Origin: Termitomyces sp. T153
Taxonomy: Eukaryota > Basidiomycota > Agaricomycetes > Agaricales > Lyophyllaceae
Assembly: GCA_018296165.2 (NCBI GenBank)
Contig: JACKQL020000001.1
Span: forward strand, 930,001 to 994,000
Reading direction: 5' to 3'
Length of the DNA: 64,000 bases
Part shown: positions 33,501 through 43,100 of the stretch, in pieces
Numbering within the stretch: the first letter of the stretch is position 1
Layout of the letters: each line of letters starts with the position of its first letter
Translations under genes and position numbers: made by a program
Notes under the pieces: model-generated
The model's database searches: none
Told to the model about the DNA's origin: nothing
Seen by the model: only the letters and a program-made list of their open reading frames with translations

Positions 33501-34623
33501 GTTCCTCCGTCTTCCTTTCTGGCGTGATAGTCCCTGCGCGGAGGTATTTCTCCGGTAGGGCCGGCGTGACTTGCAACTGGAAGGCGGGGGTGCCTTCTCG
33601 TAGGAGGCGCGCGAAGGGGACGGCGCCAATGATTTTAATGTCGAGGTTTCCGGAGTCGACGGAGTCGGGTCCTGTGGATGTAGCAGTCGGATCCGGGGTG
33701 GCGTCGGGGTCCGGGATAGGCTGGAAGCGGAGGTGGATGGCGGCTGCTAACCTTGCTTCGGGGCCGGGGAATTGCATGGTAAGGTTCTTCCAGTTGATGT
33801 CGGGGTTGACGTCTCACAGCCACGGGAGTCCGAGCACGATCAGGGTCGACGGGGGTAGCTGGGTAACGAGGAGTCGGGCCTGGAACTGCAGGTCGTTGTC
33901 GAGGGTGAGGGTGTCGTCGTGGTACTGCGTGATTCTTGTCGTGGCGGGGCTCCCATCGAAGAGTTGGAGCTCGAGGGGTTTGTCGAGGTCGTTGCGTCGG
34001 AGGTCGAGTTGATTGCTGACGAAGACACCGGAGGCGCCGCTGTCTATGAGGGCGGGAAGCTCCTTGAGTGAGCCGCCAAGTCGGACATAGATGACAAATG
34101 ATCGCGCAGATCTAGAGCGAAGTTGCGGCGGGGTCCGGGGTTGGTTGATCGTGGCCTCGGAGCTCTTGGAGGGGGGTGGGACATGGAAGGGTACCAGCCC
34201 AGAATCGGCGGGGTTGTCCCGGTCGAGGCGTAGGGTGAGACTGGGCCAATCGACGCGGGGGTTGGTGGAGCGGAGCCATGAGAACCCTAAGACGACGGGG
34301 GCGGAGGGGTGTAATTTTGTGACGAGTAGCCGGAGTTCTTGCCGTTGTCCGTCGGCGAAGGTCAGGGTTGTTTCTAGGCAATGAGTGATATCTCCCGCTG
34401 GGGTAGAGTCTCCGTCAAAGAGTTTGAGGGGGATCGGGGCGGGGAGACGGCGGAGGGGTTGTGGGGCAAGCGCTGCCAGGGATTCGTCAACAAAGTTATC
34501 GGTGGCACCGCTGTCGACTAGTGTGGGGACGGGCTTGTCGGTGAAAGGGAGAGTGGTGCGGAGGAGGAGGTTTGTGGAGGAGTGGGAGGGGAGGTGTGCT
34601 GGGGGGTTGTCCGGGGCGAGCAT
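30547..34623 (-). CDS. pol of C: tandem retropepsins, RT, RNase H, integrase, chromodomain (one in-frame TGA)
   Basis: A reading frame of 1359 codons with a single TGA at 33816-33814. Two retropepsin domains come first: DSGATDNF at ~37 with [13 protein letters not shown], and DSGASGVF at ~194 with IVLGLPWL just before the TGA. RT has [19 protein letters not shown] and the catalytic YLDD at ~570. RNase H has [12 protein letters not shown]. Integrase has the HHCC zinc finger (HPGIRKT...CEPCLRAK), SMDHI, VSDRGP, a GQTERVNQ glutamate and a GPY/F-like module. The C-terminus is a chromodomain ([29 protein letters not shown]), which in chromoviruses steers integration to marked chromatin. The frame is -1 to gag and stays open upstream, overlapping the last gag codons. 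A1 and A2 have CAA at the TGA codon, so the ancestor was probably CGA. Confidence 0.93.
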
Positions 34624-34697
34624 CGTTGCGCGGAGAAGTGTGGCTGGGGCGGAGAAGACGTCGGGATGTGGTCCGCGGTCTAGTGCGTCTTCCAGAC

Positions 34698-37208
34698 CTA
34701 AACCGCCGACTCGTTTTCCGTGAACTGGTAGTTACAGTCTTCTCCGTCGATCGTCCACACGGCGCGTCCCATCACCTGTCGTTTAGGGCAATTGCGAATA
34801 AAATGTCCCTGCTCACCACATAGGATGCACGCGCCCTCCTTCCGTCGTTTCTCCTGCGTTTCTTCCGGCACGTCAATCCACTGACTGTCCTGGATCCTGT
34901 TTGCGCATAGGGCTTCCTGATCGTTGGCGGGGTCCAGGCTGTCGTCGCGGTCGTCGGGATTGGTATCCGGAGGTACTGGGGTGTCGTGGAGGTCGGCGGC
35001 GTTGAGCTGGGCGGGTGGTCGCTGTCCCGGGGGCCGATTTGTGTTGGGGACTCCTCGGCCCGGGGGGAAGCGGGGTGCGGGGTTAGCAGGGCTAGCGGGG
35101 ATGGAGGGTCGGATGCCATTGGTTGCTCCGGTCTGCCAGTTGGTGTTACCGGAAGTATTCCACGAGGTCCGGGGCGCCGTGTTTTCGCTGCGATCTTCCC
35201 AATAACGTTGGTCGACCTGGGTAACGAGCGCCTTGTACCCGTCGTAGGTGGTTTGTTTGGGCGCGAGGCGAAGGACGTCCTTGATCCGTTGGGGCAGGGC
35301 ATGACGGAGGGCGAACCGGAGGGCGTTGTAATTCCAGCCGGTCTCGTAGGCCTCTCGTTCGAACCGTACGATGAAGGTCGTGAAGCGTTCGTTGTCGCGC
35401 ATTCGGAGGTTGAAGAGATTTTCCTCCGCCTCTGCTACGGTGTCAAAGACGCCAAACTTACTCGAGAACTCTTGAGTGAAAGCGAGCCAATGGGAGAGTA
35501 CGGGATTGTTTGGGTCGAACCGGAGTAGCGCGGTGTAGTGGTCGAAAGCGATGCCCTGTAAGTATGATGCGGCGAAGGCTACTCGTGAGCTCTCAAGCTG
35601 AAAAGTGATGGGCTTAGCTTGAAACATAGTTAAGCATTGGGTCAGGAAGATTCGCCACTTCCGGGGGTCGCGGCCGGTGAAGGGTTCGGGCTTCTGGATG
35701 TCGAGCTTTCCTTCCCGGGCCAGTGCGTCGCGGGTGTCGTCCTGCGAATTTTGAGTTCGGGGTGGGGGTCCGGCGTTGTAGTAGTAGTAGTAGTTGTTTC
35801 CGTTTCCGCGCTGGGGGGGGAAGTTGTCCATCGCCGGGCCCCATCCTCCTGGGGGTCCGCCATTGGGTGGTCCCCCACCGGGGTTCTGACCTACACTACC
35901 CGGGGCGGGTCCTGGGGCCCATCGAGGGGGAGAGGGTCCTCCGGGATTCGGGGGTCCGAAATAGTTGATGTCGTTGGGGGGGTTAGGCATCGGGGCGGGC
36001 GGGGGACGAAAGGGGTTGGCGGACAGAGGGGGTCGGGGCGCCCCGGGGCCCAGGGGCTGTCGCGGGGGGACTGGGGCGTTGGGACGGGGCGGAGGGGCGT
36101 TGCTACGAGGGGCGCGGAGGTCGAAATGGGGGGGTCGGTCTCGTTGGGGCCCGTTGCGCGGGGGGTGTTCGTCGACGGGGTTGCCCGGCTCGTCGATATA
36201 GGAGAGGGTCCGGTTGTCGTCGTCGACGCGTAGGGACGGTCGTTGGGAGCGGATTTCGGGGATGGCGGGTTGATCCCAGGTTCGGAAGGCGCTGGGCACC
36301 GAGCTGGCCCGGGGCCGGGCGGAGAGGGCCAGGGTGTGGGCGGCGGGTTGGTCGAACAGCCCCCCCGCGGGGTTGAGATTCCTCAAGATGCTGGAGGCCG
36401 CGTTGAGTTCTTCCTGCTGGCGGGGAACGGAAGATGGGGCTTCGTTTCGTGTCCCGACGGGTTCCTCGCGTTGCACGTGGAAGGAGCGGGCGGGGTCCAG
36501 GGGGTCTTCGAAGGGGCGGGGGTTCGGGCTAGTGTGGATTTCTTCGACCAAGGCGCGGAGCTCGTTCCGTAAGTTCTCGTCGAGGCCCAGGGTGCCTTGC
36601 GTATTCTCCGGGAGGTTCCCTTGCAGGTAGCGTTCGTGGAAGTCGAGGAGTCGGTCCGCCCAGACCTCCGGGGTTGCGGAGGTGTCGGGGTAGCCTAGGC
36701 TGGTAAGGAAGGTGCGGGTACGCCTTGCGAATTCCGCAGGGGACAGGCGGAGGAAGCGGAGAACTTCGTCGCGTTGCTGGGCGTAGGCTTCGATCCTCTG
36801 CTGCCTGGGGGAAGGAGGGGTTTGAACGGCGAATGGTGGGCGGGGTGGGGAATAGTTATCCGTAGCTTCCGGAGGGGCTGGGGCTGCAGCGGGGATTGGA
36901 TACGCATAGTAATGGGCGGGGGGAAGGTAGGCGGGGTTGGGGGGTGCTGCGGAGTATCCTCCGGGGTTGATACGGGGGTTGTTGCCATCGGCGTGGAATG
37001 CGGGAGGGCGGCGCCAGCCCGGAGGTATTCCCTGGCTGATGGAGGGGGCGTAGAACACCTGGTTGGGGTCAGGGGTCCAGTGACGGGGCACGTATTGGTC
37101 CGTGAAGGGGCCCGGGTAGAATGGGGCGTAGGAATTTTCCAATATGGGCCGGCCGTAGGTGTCGGTTGGGTAACCGACTGGGTTGTACGCGGGGTTGAAC
37201 GCAGACAT
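34698..37208 (-). CDS. gag of C
   Basis: 836 codons, ATG 37208-37206, stop TAG 34700-34698. The first ~470 residues are Pro/Tyr/Asn-rich and probably disordered, apart from a helical block (QRIEAYAQQRDEVLRFLRLS through LDFHERYLQGNLP). The capsid-like domain follows (KPEPFTGRDPRKW, FQLESSRVAFAASYLQG, FVRFEREAYETGWNYNALRF). The zinc knuckle CILCGEQGHFIRNC (CX2CX4HX4C) lies near the C-terminus. This structural protein packages the RNA. The long Pro-rich N-terminus is unusual for a Ty3 Gag. It starts 32 nt after the primer-binding site. Confidence 0.94.
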   Translation of the reverse strand: MSAFNPAYNPVGYPTDTYGRPILENSYAPFYPGPFTDQYVPRHWTPDPNQVFYAPSISQGIPPGWRRPPAFHADGNNPRINPGGYSAAPPNPAYLPPAHYYAYPIPAAAPAPPEATDNYSPPRPPFAVQTPPSPRQQRIEAYAQQRDEVLRFLRLSPAEFARRTRTFLTSLGYPDTSATPEVWADRLLDFHERYLQGNLPENTQGTLGLDENLRNELRALVEEIHTSPNPRPFEDPLDPARSFHVQREEPVGTRNEAPSSVPRQQEELNAASSILRNLNPAGGLFDQPAAHTLALSARPRASSVPSAFRTWDQPAIPEIRSQRPSLRVDDDNRTLSYIDEPGNPVDEHPPRNGPQRDRPPHFDLRAPRSNAPPPRPNAPVPPRQPLGPGAPRPPLSANPFRPPPAPMPNPPNDINYFGPPNPGGPSPPRWAPGPAPGSVGQNPGGGPPNGGPPGGWGPAMDNFPPQRGNGNNYYYYYNAGPPPRTQNSQDDTRDALAREGKLDIQKPEPFTGRDPRKWRIFLTQCLTMFQAKPITFQLESSRVAFAASYLQGIAFDHYTALLRFDPNNPVLSHWLAFTQEFSSKFGVFDTVAEAEENLFNLRMRDNERFTTFIVRFEREAYETGWNYNALRFALRHALPQRIKDVLRLAPKQTTYDGYKALVTQVDQRYWEDRSENTAPRTSWNTSGNTNWQTGATNGIRPSIPASPANPAPRFPPGRGVPNTNRPPGQRPPAQLNAADLHDTPVPPDTNPDDRDDSLDPANDQEALCANRIQDSQWIDVPEETQEKRRKEGACILCGEQGHFIRNCPKRQVMGRAVWTIDGEDCNYQFTENESAV

Positions 37209-37227
37209 CGAGAACGGGGTAAGGGGG

Positions 37228-37240
37228 AGTCTTGATATTA
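37228..37240 (-). promoter_or_regulatory. self-priming primer-binding site of C
   Basis: Minus-strand TAATATCAAGACT, directly against the 5' LTR, is perfectly complementary over 13 nt to AGTCTTGATATTA at 37804-37792 in the LTR, the predicted RNA 5' end. Confidence 0.8.
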
Positions 37241-38229
37241 TGTCAGGTTCCGCTGACGATGGTGGCTCAGTACACTGGCGAGTCCTTACTAGGCGGACGC
37301 GATGTCCTGCGTTTATAACCAGGCGCCCGGGGTTGGAGCGGAGGTGGGGAAGGCTTGCGAGGGGCCCCTATGGATAGCGGCCCGAGTAGGTCCGGAGTGA
37401 TTCAGAGGGGTCTAAGACCGGAGGTACTGGTCGTTGACCCGGGGTGGGTGTCGGAGCTCGTTAGCGGACGCACGAGGGGATTGCGGGGTAGGCGGAGGCT
37501 TCTCGGCTGTCGGGGGGGGCGGGGTCGGTTGGATAGGGGGTTACCGGGGCTTGATGGGTTCCGGGGTGAGCGGGTAGTGAGACCCGGGGTTGTCGTTAGG
37601 AATGTTCAGGTCGTGGCGCGTGCGCGGAGTTCGTACTGATGTAGGGAGCAAGGGAACTTCAGGGGAACAAAGGAAATATGTACAGTCGAGACGAGACGGA
37701 GACGAGACGAGACTGAGAAAAGATAGATTCGAAACCTAGGAACAGAAATACAAACGAGACGAGAGACGAAACATAGGAAACCGGTAAAATGTAATATCAA
37801 GACTAGGGTCCGAGGAGTCATTCTATGACTTATATACCAACTACTGGGTGCCTCCAAGGGCGGCGGATGTGATGGCGGGGGTCGACGGGGCTGTGCTGAG
37901 TCGACGGGTGTCGGGTACAACCCAAGTTCGGGCCGCGGCGGTATTCTGATGGGATCAGTTGGGGGCGCGGCCGCTCCGGGGCGTCGTGGCACTCCGGGAT
38001 GGGTCGGGTGAACTAGGGTAGGGGGTCGGGGACGTATGACGTGTCCAGGAACGGTGGGGGAAGGTTTCAAGGGGGTGTTGATGGCTACGGATAGGGAGTT
38101 GCCGTCGGGGTTTGCCGGAGAAGCGTCGGAGTTGCCCAGTGTGGGCGTCGAAGGTGTGGGCGGGGTTCCGGGGAGTTATCGGGAGGGGTTGGGGGCCGTG
38201 TCTAGGGATCTAGGGAGCGGGTCGTGACA
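37241..38229 (-). repeat. 5' LTR of C
   Basis: 989 bp, TGTCACGAC to CGGAACCTGACA read on the minus strand. Carries the promoter and start described separately. Confidence 0.95.
37792..37836 (-). promoter_or_regulatory. TATA box and predicted transcript start in the C LTR
   Basis: TATATAA at 37836-37830 and the start AGTCTTGATATTA at 37804, 32 nt downstream, same geometry as A1, A2 and B. An identical copy exists in the 3' LTR near 27969-28013. Confidence 0.65.
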
Positions 38230-40198
38230 AGTTCTTCTTCCAGCACCTGGTAGGTGCGTTAGCGGTGGCAAGGGAGGAGGGACGGAGCGAGGGTCGTGGG
38301 GACAATGAGGCGGCAAATCATGGGGACATTTAAGAGGCGGGCCCCTCAACTCCCAAGGCTGCAGCTGGCGGCGTCGCTAGGGGGTTGGCGACGTCGCCAA
38401 GACTGGTGACAATCCTGAGGAGCAAAGGGAAGGGGAAGAGAAAGGCACTGGAAGAGGAGGACGAGGATATTGAGGTGAGTCCCTTTTCTTCTTTTTCGCT
38501 AACTCTTGACAACGCTCGCTAACTTTTTCTTGCAGGATGATATTGAAGAAACATTTACCAACAAGCGCTTGGCGACACTCCTTTGTTGGCAAAAGGCCTT
38601 GACGGTAGTGGACACTGGACTGGGAACTGGGGTGAAGTTAGAGAAGGCCAAGGGGAAAGTAACAGTGTTGCTAAAGAAGCGACAAGAGTATAAGCGCACG
38701 CAAGGAGCCGTAAGCACTTAGCAATTGTTTCTTTTGGTGTTGCTAACAAATTCTTCTAGTGCGACAACTGCTGGGCCGATAATGACCCAGAGGGCTGCTG
38801 GTACCCCACTGGGGTCCAGCCCTGTTATCGCTGCGACAGTACAAGGAAAAGCTGCTCACACAGCAGACGGTTGTTGAGGAGCACTGGCGGCAAGTTCGCT
38901 AAGAGGATAGCAACAAAGGCGGTGTCAGTAAGGAATGCAAGGGCTTTTGTGGAGCGACAGCGGGAGTTGGCAAGGCAAGGGGAGCCCATTGAGGTCAAGC
39001 ATTCGAGCTTGCTCCTACCAACATCGCAGGAGGAAGCTGTGGTTGGAGGCAGTGGAGGGGCTAAGGTGAAGAGCAGAGAGGTGGTGGAGAGCGACGAGGA
39101 TGACAACAACAGCGACGGCGATGTGCCCTTGGCACAGAAACGAGCAGCAAGTCCCGCATCGGTTGCTAGCGAGGAGGGAGCGGGGGATGTGGAGATGAGG
39201 GAGACTACTCCCTTAGCGACGGTCGCTGAGGCGGAGCGGGAGGCCAGCGACATGGAGGTCGAAGGCGAGGAGGAACTTGAGGCTGTCCCAGCTGTGGCTG
39301 AGGAGGACAAAGAGGAGGAAAGGGCTGAGGAAGCCAAAGTCCGGCGAAGGGTAAGCCTTTCTCTTTCGCTAGTTTCTTGATCGCTAACCACTTTGCTAGG
39401 GAACCTGGAGCGACACACCTTTGCGCCAGGTTGGTGACGACGAGCTGAAATGGCTGGGCAAGGACCTTGGTTGGCTGACGCCGCTAATGGCAGCGGCGTT
39501 GCTAATGGACTTTGACGAGAGGGTGGTGGGAGTGGAACGGTGGTTCCAGAGGGAGCTGGAGGCGGTGAGGGAGGAGTTGTTAGCGGCGTGGGCCCGTTAC
39601 GCTGTTGCTAGGCAAACGTTGGCGACTCTGGCAGGATACCAGCGTGACTGTCAGGCCTTCCTGGCCTGGCAGGAGAAGAACAACATCGGAGAGGGAGATT
39701 GGGAGAAGGCAGGGGCGATGGAGGTGCCTGACGACAACGCTGATCTCGATGCTTAGTGCCAGTCGCCTCCTGTATATAATTTTCTTTTTAGTTTTTCATA
39801 GCATGGACACAGACTAGCCCCCTTAAGGGGCCCCAAAATTATACAGTATATTGTTAAAGGTTCAGAAATTGAGAGGGAAGCAAAAGGAAAAATGAAGAAC
39901 AAGATCAATAAAGGCGTACTAGCAATTGTCGCCTAGTGCTAGCGACGTCTTGAAGGCAAATGCTCAGTAGATCATCATGGCATTTTACCCCTAGAGGCAT
40001 GCCGAGCACTGGCGACAGAATAGCCAAGCACAGCATTGAAACAAAAGAGTAGTAAGGTAAAGTGTCTGTGAAAGGCCTTTTAACTGGAGTAATAAAATGA
40101 AAAAGTAACGAAGACAAAAAGGACTTAATGTTTTTGTAAGGTATTTTTGACTGTTTTTCTGGATAATACGGATAGGAACGATAAAACACAAGGCAGAG

Positions 40199-43100
40199 TT
40201 AAGAGAAATTGCTAAGGCTTAGCAAAAGGTAGTTTTCTTCTTTGCTGGTGACCTCGCCAGTATCATCGTCATCAACAAGCTCAGTTTGCTCCAGTTCTCT
40301 GAGACGCAAAGTGTCAATGTCGAAAGCGTCGCTAGGCACGGTTACGTGTTCTCTAGCGAAATAGGGGATCAAGCGAAAGGCGGCAACGGGGTGATGTAGT
40401 ACTGAGCCATCTAGTTCACAAACAATGTAAGCGCCTCCACAGTTGCAAGAGATTACCACCAATGGGCCTAGGTAGCGAGGCTTCATTTTCTTGTTATGTG
40501 TTACCTCGATTCTAGTGTTCCGCATTAGTACGAGGTCACCTGCTTTGAAGTTGTAATTGCGGATCGTGGCGGCGTGCTCTGTCTTGAAGTGAATGGCGGC
40601 CAAGCGACGAGCACTAAGGACTTGACTGTGAAGGCGGTCAAGATCTTCTTGGCGACGCTGAAGGTCGATTGCTCAGCAGGCTATGAGATCAGTTGTTGAC
40701 AGCAGCGAGTTTGGCAGCAGTTGCAAATATGTTGCTTCTACTATGTCGGCAGGCAAAAGGGGGTGGGTACCGGTTGTCACGAAGTAAGGGGAACAACCCA
40801 TTTGCTTGCGAACTGTCATGCGTTCTGACCAAAAGACAGAATAAGTACCAGTACTCCACTTAGACTGATCACTGTCGACCGCCTTGAAAAGGGCTTGGCA
40901 AACATCGAAATGAGGCCGCTCGACTATTCCATTAGCGTGCTTATTGTAACCAGAGATCCGGATATGGTGCAAGTTATACTTCTTCGCCAAGTAGGCAACT
41001 GCCTTTATGATTGGGGGTCCATTGTCGGTAACGATTTTGCTAAGCGCTCCCCAGCGACAAATGACATCCTCATACAGCCACTTAGCGATGGCTTCGGTGT
41101 TCTCTCTGGCAAGCATACGAAACTCGGGGTAATGAGTCAGCAAACAACGTCCTTGAATGATGTATTTGAACTTATTGGAGGGTGGCATGAACATAGTGTC
41201 AACGCATATCTTGCTGAACAAGGGCGCTGGCATAGCGACAGTTGGCAGAATGAAAACCTTGGTTGTCTGATGTATCTGGCAGGGATGGCACGTCTGAAGG
41301 TACCACACAATATCAGCGCTAACTTGAGGCCACCAAAATCGTTCTAGGAGGGCTGAGCGGGTAGTGAAAAGACCTCTGTGTCCCAAGTCGTCATGCATTG
41401 CCTTCAGGACCCGTAAGCAACTGGCAATAGGAACGAACAACTTGTGAGCCCCGTCTCGGCTTCTTTGCCAAAGTTTGCCTCCCGTAATGACAAACATGGA
41501 TGCGTAGTGAACGAAAGTGGCATAGTCTTTGTCGCTAAGGCCGTTGGGTCTGACGAGGTCATGAAGCCATTTCTCAACTAGGAGTACGCGAACGTCGCTG
41601 GCGATAGCTTTAGCAGCTGTGGGGTATGTTGCTATAAGTAGTGGTGCCATCATCCTGGAGAGGTGTTATATCGTCGCTGGTCTGTAATTGTGGGGGAGTG
41701 TCGGTTTTGCTTGCAAAAGTTGCTAAAGTAAGCAAACAATCGTACTCGGCCAAAGGAGGTAAGCGATGTGAGGCCGTCGAGACTTGGCAAAGTAGCAGCA
41801 GTGGTAACTGAACTTGGTGAATGAACCCGTGCAAGCGATCGATCCAATCTTCATAAACAGAGTTGTCGCTATTGTCAATGGGAGGGTCGCCAGGCTGTGG
41901 CGGGCATCGTGAGAGACCATCAGGGCCGTGGAAAGTTCCCTTGACGTGTACCAGCTCGAAGTGAAACATCAAAATCGCCATGATCCAGCGGTTCATGCTA
42001 GTGGAAGGCTGGACGTCAGGGTTCTGAAGCATACCCTTAATGTAGCGAGTGTCGACTTCGATGATAAGGTTCCTGACGCCAATGAGGTACACCCGTAATG
42101 CTTGTAGAGCTCAATAGAGGCCATAGAGTTCCAACTTAGGCTGACTGAATCAGGCTTCTCTGTCATTTAGCGTAATCGACCCAAAGCGGTTGTAGCAGCA
42201 TTCTTTGCGATTGTCGCCAGTGCACTGACAAAGATAAAATCCGACCGCTATGTATGACGTATCAACCGCTAAGATGACGGGGTCAGGCAATTCATAATCG
42301 ATAGGAACAAGGGGCTTAGCGTCTTGTAAGGCTTTTACGAGGTTGCGTTGAGCATTTATTTGATCGGGGCCAAATTCGAAAGGAACGCCAACACGAGTAA
42401 GCTTTGTTAGGTTGTGGGCTCTATGTGCAAAGTTCTTGACAAAAGTCCTTAGTACCCCAACAGTACCCAAAAAGGCTTGAACTTCCGATAGCGACTTGCA
42501 AGGACCCCATTGCTCGATTAACGCTAAACGACTTTTGTCAGGGATTCAATGGCTAGGAGTACAAACATGTCCTAGAATCTTGAAAGTCGGGGCGCAAAGA
42601 ACGAGTTTGTGACCTGAGAAGGTGCCGCCGCAGTATTTCATTTGCTGGAGAATCCTGTTAAGAAGTTCAAAGAACTCCCAGAGCGCTAGGCAAATATTCG
42701 AGTTAGCGGGATGCTTAGCAGGTTTACCATTAATGATCTTCCAATCCTTGAGTCCCTTAGCGCCCACGTCATTAATAAAGCTGAGCGCGTTATGGGGGAT
42801 CTCTGGCTGCAAAATAAAGGTAATGTCGTTGTGAAATATAGGCACAGAGTTGGTCCATCCCATTGGCAAGGTCACTAATCAAAGGGCGCCAAACGGAGTC
42901 TGGAACGTCGTTAAGTCATGTGATGCTGGGTTGATAAGTCGCTCATTGTAGCCAACATAGAGGTTGAGAGTGGCGCCACAGATGCATCCAGCAAAAGATT
43001 CTGCAACGTGATCTGGAAAAGGTGGTACTCCAGAATGGCGGATGGTGACACGGTTTAGCGGCTCGAGACTGTGCACAATCCGGAGCTTACCATTTTTCTT

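Larger units (their letters stand above)
27418..38229 (-). mobile_element. element C: young, nearly intact chromovirus, minus orientation
   Basis: LTRs 27418-28406 and 37241-38229, both 989 bp, differing by about seven transitions by my reading. TSD AGTTC at 27413-27417 and 38230-38234. It inserted in exon 3 of the D antisense gene. Gag (34698-37208) and pol (30547-34623) are open except for a single TGA, and the antisense gene (28621-30316) is fully open with two introns. It is 10,812 bp long, with high GC and many CpG, unlike A1, A2 and B. This is the reference copy for the family. Confidence 0.96.
26957..39756 (+). pseudogene. antisense gene of D: six-cysteine cluster protein, interrupted by element C
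   Basis: Seven exons on the strand opposite to gag-pol: 26957-27226, 27277-27333, 27376-27417 plus 38235-38249 (split by C), 38358-38474, 38536-38709, 38760-39350 and 39400-39756. All introns have GT-AG ends. With C removed the frame is open for 540 residues. After a helical N-terminus (MSDLASQFEKTMM...) and a basic stretch KGKGKRKA, exon 6 encodes six cysteines in CDNCWADNDPEGC / CYRCDSTRKSC, spacing CX2CX8CX8CX2CX6C, close to a fungal Zn2Cys6 cluster. A long acidic region and a helical Trp-rich C-terminus follow (LKWLGKDLGWLTP, ERWFQRELEAVREELLAAW). It ends 443 bp from the pol stop, tail to tail. No function is known to me; the exon 3 acceptor could be 9 nt further right. Confidence 0.78.

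Noticed and set aside
34690..34735. Canonical -1 slippery heptamer at the gag/pol junction
   Set aside because: The best candidate G GAA AAC does not satisfy the X XXY YYZ rule, so frameshifting is only a possibility.
30877..36233. Long + strand open frames opposite gag and pol of C (for example 32821-33156, 33524-34012, 35637-36233)
   Set aside because: They are shadows of the strongly codon-biased minus-strand gag and pol: G/V/R-rich, no start context, no motifs, and not conserved as open frames in A1 or A2.
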